Positions 1-5,621 of a stretch of 10,228 bases of DNA are shown in pieces. The notes beneath the pieces are model-generated. The model saw only the letters and a list, made by a program, of their open reading frames with translations. It had not been told where the DNA came from and searched no databases. Numbering within the stretch: the stretch's first letter is position 1; each line of letters begins with the position of its first letter. Location: positions 1 through 10,228 of the forward strand of contig JAHFGU010000042.1 of assembly GCA_023247285.1 (NCBI GenBank). The letters are read 5' to 3'. Made by a program: the position numbers and the translations under genes. This stretch comes from Candidatus Omnitrophota bacterium (GTDB taxonomy: Bacteria > Omnitrophota > Koll11 > Aquiviventales > Aquiviventaceae).

Positions 1-423
1 CACGTCGACGAAGGCGAGCGAAGCGCCGGCGTCCGCAAACCGCGCGATGACGCTCGGGACGAACTCGTTGGGCAGGTTCGGCAGCGCGATCAGCACCGCG
101 TCAAGCCGCCCGGCGAGCGCGACGACCTCGCCGATGGGGTCCGGGCTGTGGCGGGCGTCGACGCGCGGGGCCATGACAGCCACCCCGCCCTGCTCGGCCA
201 TCCGGGCGCTGCCGGCGCGCGCGCGCCACCCCTCGACCAGATCCCCGGAGAGCTGCGCGATCGCCTCCGTGTCCACGCCGTCAGGCGACTCCACGATGCC
301 GCGGCTGTCGCAGATCGCGCACAGGCGCAGCTCCCGCTTCATCCCGATGAGGCGGGCGGCGGCTTTGCCCAGCCCGCCGGCCCCGAGGACGGCGAGGCGG
401 ATCGGCGTGTCATGCTCGGTCAT
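1..423 (-). CDS. Rossmann-fold NAD(P)-dependent oxidoreductase, N-terminal part (saccharopine dehydrogenase-like), partial
   Basis: The first 141 codons of a minus-strand gene, cut by the left edge. The N-terminus shows a dinucleotide-binding fold: a beta strand (IRLAVLGAGGLGKAAARLIG, residues 8-27) with the glycine motif GAGGLG at 14-19, then a second strand ending in an acidic residue (LCAICD), as in NAD(P)-binding oxidoreductases. Near the edge LDAVLIALPNLPNEF resembles the strand after which Gfo/Idh/MocA, homoserine dehydrogenase and saccharopine dehydrogenase-like proteins bind cofactor or substrate. The catalytic part is outside the window, so the substrate is unknown. The start at 423 was chosen because it begins 7 residues before the first strand and has GAGGAT 9 bases upstream. 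An in-frame ATG at 459 would add 12 residues but has AGG only 2 bases upstream. The gene follows the LacI-type regulator gene in the same direction after a 143-base gap, so that regulator may control it (inference). Confidence 0.72.
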   Translation of the reverse strand, partial: MTEHDTPIRLAVLGAGGLGKAAARLIGMKRELRLCAICDSRGIVESPDGVDTEAIAQLSGDLVEGWRARAGSARMAEQGGVAVMAPRVDARHSPDPIGEVVALAGRLDAVLIALPNLPNEFVPSVIARFADAGASLAFVDV

Positions 424-432
424 GATGGCAGG

Positions 433-438
433 ATCCTC
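433..438 (-). promoter_or_regulatory. Shine-Dalgarno-like GAGGAT before the oxidoreductase
   Basis: GAGGAT on the minus strand ends 9 bases before the ATG at 423. The LacI-type gene has the same GAGGAT with the same 9-base spacing before its ATG at 1571, which supports both start choices. Here the ribosome site overlaps an out-of-frame ATG at 440 that opens a 6-codon reading frame stopping on the TGA that overlaps the true start. Confidence 0.5.
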
Positions 439-464
439 ATGGACGGCTGCAGCAGCCATCGCCT

Positions 465-506
465 AAATGCGCCCCAGAATGCACGTGAACATGGTAGGGC
501 GCATTT
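465..506. repeat. Perfect 10-base inverted repeat in the regulator-oxidoreductase gap
   Basis: AAATGCGCCC at 465-474 is matched exactly by its reverse complement GGGCGCATTT at 497-506, with a 22-base spacer. It lies about 40 bases upstream of the oxidoreductase start and 60 bases past the regulator stop. It could fold as an RNA hairpin in the leader or serve as a paired protein-binding site, for example for the adjacent LacI-type protein. No U-run follows it in the direction of transcription, so an intrinsic terminator is not well supported. Confidence 0.6.
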
Positions 507-511
507 CACTA

Positions 512-546
512 GAACCACCGTGCATGTTACGGTGCGTTGGTGGTTC
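512..546. repeat. Hairpin-forming inverted repeat after the LacI-type gene
   Basis: GAACCACC at 512-519 pairs with GGTGGTTC at 539-546. An alternative inner pairing, ACCGT at 517-521 with ACGGT at 529-533 around a 7-base loop, uses some of the same bases, so the two stems compete. The element begins about 20 bases past the stop of the regulator gene in the direction of transcription. It might slow 3' RNA decay, cause weak termination, or be an operator. There is no T-run beside it on the minus strand, so classical terminator function is doubtful. Confidence 0.5.
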
Positions 547-566
547 CATTGAGGGGGTCGAGCGCG

Positions 567-1571
567 CTACCGCTCCAGCCACGTCTGGCGGCACGAGTGG
601 CGTTCCACAAGCTTCGTTCCCAGCAGGGTTTTGGTCGGCTTGATCGCCTTGCCGCTCATATGCTTCATCAGGATGTCGGTGGCCAGCTCGCCGACCTGGC
701 TGAGCGGCTGCCACACCGTCGTGAGCGGCACCTTCGAGAACGAGGCGATGGGGCTGTCGTCGAATCCCACGACCGAGAGGTCCTCCGGCACGCGCAGCCC
801 CAGCTCGAGCGCGGTTTCAATCACGGTGACGGCCATCTCATCGCTGGCCGCGAAGATGGCGGTGGGACGCTGGGGATGCGTGAGCAGCCGCCGCGCCGGC
901 TCGCGCGCGGAGGCCCCGGTGTAGTCGCCGCGCTGCACGAAGTGGGGCTTGACCTCGAGCCCCTTGGCTTTCATCGCCTTGAGGTAGCCGTCCAGCCGCT
1001 CGATCCCGCAGGGGGTGCGCAGGTGGCCGGTGACGGTGGCAATCTCCCGGTGGCCCAGGGACACGAGGTACTGGACCACCGCTTCGCTGGCCGTGCGGTT
1101 ATCCACCGCCACGCAGTTGACCGGCAGCTCCTTGATGTAGTGCACCATCACCGCGCAGGGCACGTCCTGGTCGAGCACGGCATCCAATTGCTCCTCGTTG
1201 CCGTCGATATCGGCGAACAGGATCCCCTGCACTTGCGTGAGGTCAAGGAACGAGCGGCCGTCCGTGATGTGCAGCAGCAGGTTGAGCTTCAGCCGCTCGA
1301 CCGCAGTGCCGATGCCCTTGAGCAGCTCGGAGACGTGGAAGGAGTGGAACATATCGGCGAACCGGGGGATGACCAGGCCGATCGTATCGAGGCGCCCGGA
1401 GGCCAGCCGGCGGGCGTTTGGATTCGGCCGGTACTTCAGGCGCGTGATGGCGTCCAAGACGCGGCGGTGATTCTCCGGCGAGACGGTGGTCACCCCGTTG
1501 ATCACGCGCGAGACGGTCGTGGTCGACACGCCGGCGGCCTTGGCGACTTGCGCGATATCGACGCGCGTCAT
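567..1571 (-). CDS. LacI-family transcriptional regulator
   Basis: A 334-residue protein, the usual length of the family. Residues 3-26 form the N-terminal helix-turn-helix (VDIAQVAKAAGVSTTTVSRV, then INGV), with the family recognition-helix pattern TTTVSRV. NARRLASGR at 52-60 is the hinge helix, with the leucine (L56) that members wedge into the minor groove. TIGLVIP at 63-69 starts the periplasmic-binding-protein-like effector domain. Family landmarks follow: AIFAASDEMA and VPEDLSVVGFDDSPIA, then TTVWQPLSQVGELA near the C-terminus. It should act as a dimer in the cytoplasm and usually answers to a sugar or nucleoside; the effector cannot be told from sequence. It starts 24 bases after the second secretin with no terminator between, so it is probably on the pilus-type transcript, which is unusual for a LacI regulator. 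The oxidoreductase downstream is the other candidate target. The start has GAGGAT 9 bases upstream. Confidence 0.95.
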   Translation of the reverse strand: MTRVDIAQVAKAAGVSTTTVSRVINGVTTVSPENHRRVLDAITRLKYRPNPNARRLASGRLDTIGLVIPRFADMFHSFHVSELLKGIGTAVERLKLNLLLHITDGRSFLDLTQVQGILFADIDGNEEQLDAVLDQDVPCAVMVHYIKELPVNCVAVDNRTASEAVVQYLVSLGHREIATVTGHLRTPCGIERLDGYLKAMKAKGLEVKPHFVQRGDYTGASAREPARRLLTHPQRPTAIFAASDEMAVTVIETALELGLRVPEDLSVVGFDDSPIASFSKVPLTTVWQPLSQVGELATDILMKHMSGKAIKPTKTLLGTKLVERHSCRQTWLER

Positions 1572-1580
1572 GGAAGGCGC

Positions 1581-1586
1581 ATCCTC
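1581..1586 (-). promoter_or_regulatory. Shine-Dalgarno-like GAGGAT before the LacI-type gene
   Basis: GAGGAT on the minus strand, 9 bases before the ATG at 1571, inside the 24-base gap after the second secretin. An out-of-frame ATG overlaps its 3' end and opens a 4-codon frame whose TGA overlaps the regulator start (ATGA), the same layout as before the oxidoreductase. Confidence 0.5.
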
Positions 1587-1595
1587 GCGTGCGGC

Positions 1596-3179
1596 CTAGA
1601 ACTCTGGAGGCTCTTGCCGAGCGAGCTGTGACGCGGAGGAGTTCAGCAGGCGCGCGGTGACGAAGATGAGGAGGTTCGACCGCTCGACCGACGTGTCATC
1701 CTTGCGGAACAAGGGGCCCAGCACCGGCAGCGAACCGAGCACCGGTATTTGGGTCCGGGTTTTGGCCGTCGTGTCCTTCATGAGCCCCCCGAGCATGACC
1801 GTTTCCCCGTTCTCGATCACGACGCTGGTCTCGAGCTCGCGCGCGGTGAAGCGCGGCAGCGTCACTTCCCCGCCGAAGCTGTCGTCCGTTTTCTTCTCGC
1901 TGACCTCCGGCTTCAGCGCCAACGTGATGGTTTTTTGGTCCTGCCCCACGCTGGGGGTGACGTGCAGCATGATCCCCAGGTCTTTCGTGAGGAAGCCCTG
2001 CGGGACGTTGACGAACCGCGTTTCCTTCTTGCCGCTCACGGTGTCGAGGAAATCCCCGTCGCCGTTGAGATCCTCGCGCACGACCGAGGGCTGATAGCGC
2101 GTGGCGTACACGAACTCGGTCACGATCTTGATGGTGGCCGTCTGGTTGTTCAGCGCGGTCACGCGCGGCGCCGAGAGGGTCTTGGTTTTCTTGTTCTGCG
2201 CCAAGGCGTGCAGCACCGCCTGGTACTGGGTGCCAGTCAGGATCCCCTGCAGCGTGAGATTGAGGCCGTTGCCTGCGGTCTGGTTCGTGAAATCGGTGAA
2301 GTCGAACTTCGAGCCGCGGGCCAGCGTCGTCCCGGTGCTGGAGAACTGCAGCGAGGGGGCCTGGGTCGAGCCGTCCGGCGCGTCTTTCTTGGTCAGCGCC
2401 GCGTTGCCCGTCAGGGCCGCGTCAAACCCCCACTCGGCGGTATCGGTCATCGTGACTTCGATGAAGCGGGCCTCGATGAGCACCTGCTGCGGCAAGACGT
2501 CCAGCTCGGCCACCAGCCGCTCGATCTGCTGCAGGTAGTAGGGCGCGTGCGTGACGATGAGCGAGCCGCTGCGCTCGTCGAGCAGCATCGAGCTGCTCCC
2601 GACCTTGGGAATGACCTCGTCCAGCACGTTCTTGATGGTCTTCATCTCGCGCAGCGCCGTGGCCTGCAGCGCCACACTCTCGCGCGTGTCGGCCAGCGGC
2701 TCGAACGACGCCGACAGGCCAGGCCCTTGATTCAGCGCGTAGACCCGCGTCTCCATCGGCTCGGCGTCCATCTCATCCCGCGTGGCGATCCACAGGGCAT
2801 CGCCATCGAGGCGATAGAGCAGCCCCTGGCCTTTCAGGAGATATTCCAGCGCGCGGAAGAGCGGCATCTCCACCAGATGGATGGTCACCGGCTTGGCCAG
2901 CTCCTTCGCTTTTTCGGAGAGGAGGATGTTGAGCTTGGCGCTGTCCGCCAGAAAGCTCACCGCTGCCGCGAATTCCACCTCGGAAAAATCCGCGGTGACC
3001 GGCTGCAGCAGACGCTCGCGCAGCGTCATCTCCGCCGCGGACCCGACGGCAGGCGGGTCCTGCGGCCGGATCGCAGCGGCGACCACCGGCTGCGCCATGG
3101 CCGGCGGCGCCTGCGCCCCGGCTACCAGCGCGGCAACCAGGAGTGCCATGGCCCGGCGCGCGGCGGCACCCGCCGTCAT
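1596..3179 (-). CDS. Short secretin (GspD/PilQ family), second of a tandem pair
   Basis: A 527-residue outer-membrane secretin subunit. Residues 1-29 are a signal peptide (ARR, hydrophobic MALLVAALVAGA, cleavage after AMA before Q30). Residues 62-134 resemble an N0/STN domain, with the ending LYRLDGDALWIAT. Residues 143-230 form an N1-like ring domain (DERSGSLIVTHAPYYLQQIERL). From 231 the secretin core begins with QVLIEARFIEV and holds KTLSAPRVTALNNQTA, VMLGGLMKDT and the closing IPVLGSLPVLGPLFR followed by SNLLIFVTARLL. An acidic DxNxDGDxxD loop lies at 370-379. It lacks the coiled-coil/TPR front end of its neighbour. The ATG is one base after the stop of the larger secretin (TGATATG) and has no Shine-Dalgarno site, so it is probably translated by coupling. 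It may mix with the larger subunit in one ring, form its own channel, or cap a stack (inference). Confidence 0.93.
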   Translation of the reverse strand: MTAGAAARRAMALLVAALVAGAQAPPAMAQPVVAAAIRPQDPPAVGSAAEMTLRERLLQPVTADFSEVEFAAAVSFLADSAKLNILLSEKAKELAKPVTIHLVEMPLFRALEYLLKGQGLLYRLDGDALWIATRDEMDAEPMETRVYALNQGPGLSASFEPLADTRESVALQATALREMKTIKNVLDEVIPKVGSSSMLLDERSGSLIVTHAPYYLQQIERLVAELDVLPQQVLIEARFIEVTMTDTAEWGFDAALTGNAALTKKDAPDGSTQAPSLQFSSTGTTLARGSKFDFTDFTNQTAGNGLNLTLQGILTGTQYQAVLHALAQNKKTKTLSAPRVTALNNQTATIKIVTEFVYATRYQPSVVREDLNGDGDFLDTVSGKKETRFVNVPQGFLTKDLGIMLHVTPSVGQDQKTITLALKPEVSEKKTDDSFGGEVTLPRFTARELETSVVIENGETVMLGGLMKDTTAKTRTQIPVLGSLPVLGPLFRKDDTSVERSNLLIFVTARLLNSSASQLARQEPPEF

Positions 3180-3180
3180 A

Positions 3181-5616
3181 TCACGTGGTCGGCCCGCGCG
3201 GCATCAGCAGGCGCGCCGTAATGAAGATGAGCAGGTTTTTGCGCGTGCTGGAATTTTCGGTCTGGCGGAACAACGGCCCCAGCAGCGGCAAGTCGCCGAG
3301 CACCGGAAGCTTGGTCACGGTTTTGGCCGTCGTGTCCTTCATGAGCCCGCCGAGCATCACGGTCTCCCCATCCTGCATGACCGCGCTGGTCGTCAGCTTG
3401 CTCAAGGTGAACTCCGGCACCGACACCCCGCCCCCGAGGTCGCGAAATTGGCTGAACGCGCTGACCTCAGGCGCCAGGACCAGGGTGATCGTCTTCATGT
3501 CCCGCCCGACGCTGGGGGTCACATTCAGCAGGATGCCGATGTCGCGCTTCTGGAGGTCCTGCGGCACATTGGCGAATTCCGTCTCGCCGGCATCGTCGAA
3601 GTCGCCGTCGCCGTTGATGTCGAACTGGACCAGGGACACCTCGTACCGGGTTGGGTAGTTGAATTCCTCCACGACCCGGATGAGGGCGGTTTGGTTGTTC
3701 AGCGTCGTCACGCGGGGCGCCGAGAGGGTCTTGGTCTGCTTGGATTCTTTCAACAGGTGCAGCACCGACTCGAACTGGACGCCGGTCAGCACGCCTTCGA
3801 GGGTCAGGTTCAGCCCCTCGCTTTCGCGGGCCATGGCCGGGAACTTGAAGCCCGCACCCTTGGCGATCTGGTGGCCGGGGCCGTGGCTGTTTTCAGGCGT
3901 GACCTGCTTTGTCAGATCGACGGGGTTGTTCAGCACCGTTTCGAGGCCGAGGTGCTCCAGGTCGGTCGCCGTCAGCTCAATGAAGCGCGCTTCGATCAAG
4001 ACCTGGATGGGCGTGATGTCGAGCTGGGAGAGCAGCCGCTCGATGCTGGCGAGATTGTCCGCGGTGTTCGTCACGATGACCGCCCCGCTGCGCTCATCCA
4101 CGATGAACTTGCTGTCCGGCGGCTGGGGCGTCGAGTCCTGGATGAGCTTGGTGATGGATTCCATGGTCAGCGCCGGGTTCGGCTCCACTGCCGAGGTTTC
4201 CAGCGCTATCGGGCCCAGGCCGTTGTGCAGGAAGAACACCCGGGTTTCCATCGGCTCGTTGGAGAATTCCTCGGGCGTGGCAATGAGGATCGCGTCCTGT
4301 TCGACCCGGTAGGCCAGTGAAAGGCTCTTGGCCAGGTACTTGATGGCGTGCTCCAGCGGCAGCTGATCCACCTTGAGGGTCACCCGGCGGGTTTTGAGAT
4401 CTAACTGGGGGGACGGGATGATGCTGACGTTGGCGGTGTCGCTGAGAAAATCCAGCACGTCGATCAGCGCCACGTCGTTGAACTCGAAGCTAACCGGCTC
4501 GCGCAGTTTGGCGCTGACCCCCGGAGCGCCCTGCTGGAGCGTGGCGGACCCCCTATGCAGCGGAGGCAACGGGGGCAGCACCTGCGCCTTGAGCACGTCG
4601 TTGATCATCGCCTTCTCGTCACGCTCGATCTGCCGGGTGGTCCGGGCCTTCGCATCGTCCAGCTCGGCGAGCTTGACCTGCTCGAGCAGCTGCTGCGCCT
4701 CGCGGTTGCCGGGGTTTTGGACCAGCACGGCGGTCAGCAGCTTCGCGGCCAGCTCGTATTTGCGGTCCGCCAGGGCGTTCTTGGCGTACTTGATTTCCGT
4801 CTCGTGCTCGATGCGCTTCTGGACCAGCTGCTGCTCCAGGTCAGGCATGATCGCCCCGTGGGTTTCCGGCGCTTCCGCGCTGGCGCGCAGCCGCTGCTCG
4901 AAGCGCTTGAGGTCGGCCTGGGCAATGAACTGCTGCGCGGTCTTCACGAGGGGATGAGTCGGGTCAATGAGGGCCACCTGCTGGAAGAGCTCGACGGCCG
5001 CGGTGTAGTTGCCGCGGTTATACTCGGCGAGGCCCTTGCTGTAGAGCGCCTTCAGCTGGCGCTCGCGGGCCACCTGGAGCTGCCGCTGGGCTTCGCGGGA
5101 CCGCTCGACTTGCTGCCGCAGCTTTTCGCGTCCAAGCTGAATGGCCAGCTGCTGGGCTTCCAGCCGGAGCTGCTCGCGCTTGTGCTCTGCCTCGAGGCGG
5201 CGGCGCTGCTCGTCTCGCTCAGCGATCTGGTGCTGGCGTTCCGCGTCAGCTCCTCGGCGCTGCGCTTCCCGTTCAGCCGCTGCGCGCTGACGCGCGGCTT
5301 CTCGATCTGCTGCTTCCTGCTGCCGCCGCGCGTCGCGCTCGGCGGCCTCGCGGCGGCGCTGCTCCTCTTGCGCTGCGGCTTCGCGCCGCTGTTGTTCAAG
5401 ACGCGTGCGCGCCTCTTCCAGCAATTGTTTGGCCCGCTCGGCAAACCCTGTCTCGCCGGCGCGCGCCTGGGACTGAGCGGGCGCGGCCTGATCATCTGAC
5501 CTCGACGTGGCATCCGGCGCTTCCTGCTTGGCGGCCTGGTCGATCTTCCCTGCCCAGGCAACCCCGGCTCCCAGCAGCAGACTGAGCCCAACCAGAAGCC
5601 TCCGGGGGATGCGCAT
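3181..5616 (-). CDS. pilQ: Large PilQ-like secretin with N-terminal coiled coil and TPRs
   Basis: An 811-residue outer-membrane secretin. Residues 1-22 are a signal peptide (RIPRR, then LLVGLSLLLGAGVAWA, cleavage before G23). About 57-190 is a highly charged Glu/Arg/Gln/Ala coiled coil. TPR-like helix pairs follow at 188-222 (GLAEYNRGNYTAAVELFQQV) and 268-301 (ALADRKYELAAKLL). An N0/STN-like domain lies at about 373-447, an N1-like domain at 455-535 (DERSGAVIVTNTADNLASIERLL), and the secretin core at 536-803 (QVLIEARFIEL, KTLSAPRVTTLNNQTA, VMLGGLMKDT, LPVLGDLPLLGPLFR, NLLIFITARLL). Coiled coil plus TPR before the channel is not the classic PilQ layout with AMIN domains, but recalls the secretin of the Akkermansia pilus cluster (from memory). 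An acidic DxNxDGDxxD loop is at 666-675. It starts 5 bases after the coiled-coil gene, with no good ribosome site at normal distance, so coupling is likely. The symbol is by role and position. Confidence 0.93.
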   Translation of the reverse strand: MRIPRRLLVGLSLLLGAGVAWAGKIDQAAKQEAPDATSRSDDQAAPAQSQARAGETGFAERAKQLLEEARTRLEQQRREAAAQEEQRRREAAERDARRQQEAADREAARQRAAAEREAQRRGADAERQHQIAERDEQRRRLEAEHKREQLRLEAQQLAIQLGREKLRQQVERSREAQRQLQVARERQLKALYSKGLAEYNRGNYTAAVELFQQVALIDPTHPLVKTAQQFIAQADLKRFEQRLRASAEAPETHGAIMPDLEQQLVQKRIEHETEIKYAKNALADRKYELAAKLLTAVLVQNPGNREAQQLLEQVKLAELDDAKARTTRQIERDEKAMINDVLKAQVLPPLPPLHRGSATLQQGAPGVSAKLREPVSFEFNDVALIDVLDFLSDTANVSIIPSPQLDLKTRRVTLKVDQLPLEHAIKYLAKSLSLAYRVEQDAILIATPEEFSNEPMETRVFFLHNGLGPIALETSAVEPNPALTMESITKLIQDSTPQPPDSKFIVDERSGAVIVTNTADNLASIERLLSQLDITPIQVLIEARFIELTATDLEHLGLETVLNNPVDLTKQVTPENSHGPGHQIAKGAGFKFPAMARESEGLNLTLEGVLTGVQFESVLHLLKESKQTKTLSAPRVTTLNNQTALIRVVEEFNYPTRYEVSLVQFDINGDGDFDDAGETEFANVPQDLQKRDIGILLNVTPSVGRDMKTITLVLAPEVSAFSQFRDLGGGVSVPEFTLSKLTTSAVMQDGETVMLGGLMKDTTAKTVTKLPVLGDLPLLGPLFRQTENSSTRKNLLIFITARLLMPRGPTT

Positions 5617-5621
5617 GCGCG

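Noticed and set aside
424..459. Longer start for the oxidoreductase (ATG at 459)
   Set aside because: AGG lies only 2 bases before it and the extra residues precede the normal first strand of the fold. ATG 423 has GAGGAT at the same spacing as the LacI-type gene.
512..546. Intrinsic terminator for the operon
   Set aside because: The hairpin is plausible but no T-run follows on the minus strand, so it is listed only as an inverted repeat.
537..1631. Plus-strand open frame opposite the LacI-type gene
   Set aside because: It covers the whole regulator in antisense. The regulator has clear family motifs and this frame has none.
1749..3221. Long open frame on the plus strand opposite the second secretin
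   Set aside because: It is antisense to an unmistakable secretin. Its translation is rich in Arg, Gly, His and Leu without recognisable domains, as expected from a GC-rich gene read backwards.
2881..4320. Long plus-strand open frame across both secretins
   Set aside because: It spans the end of one secretin and the start of another on the opposite strand. The repeated phrases in its translation only mirror the duplicated secretin motifs.
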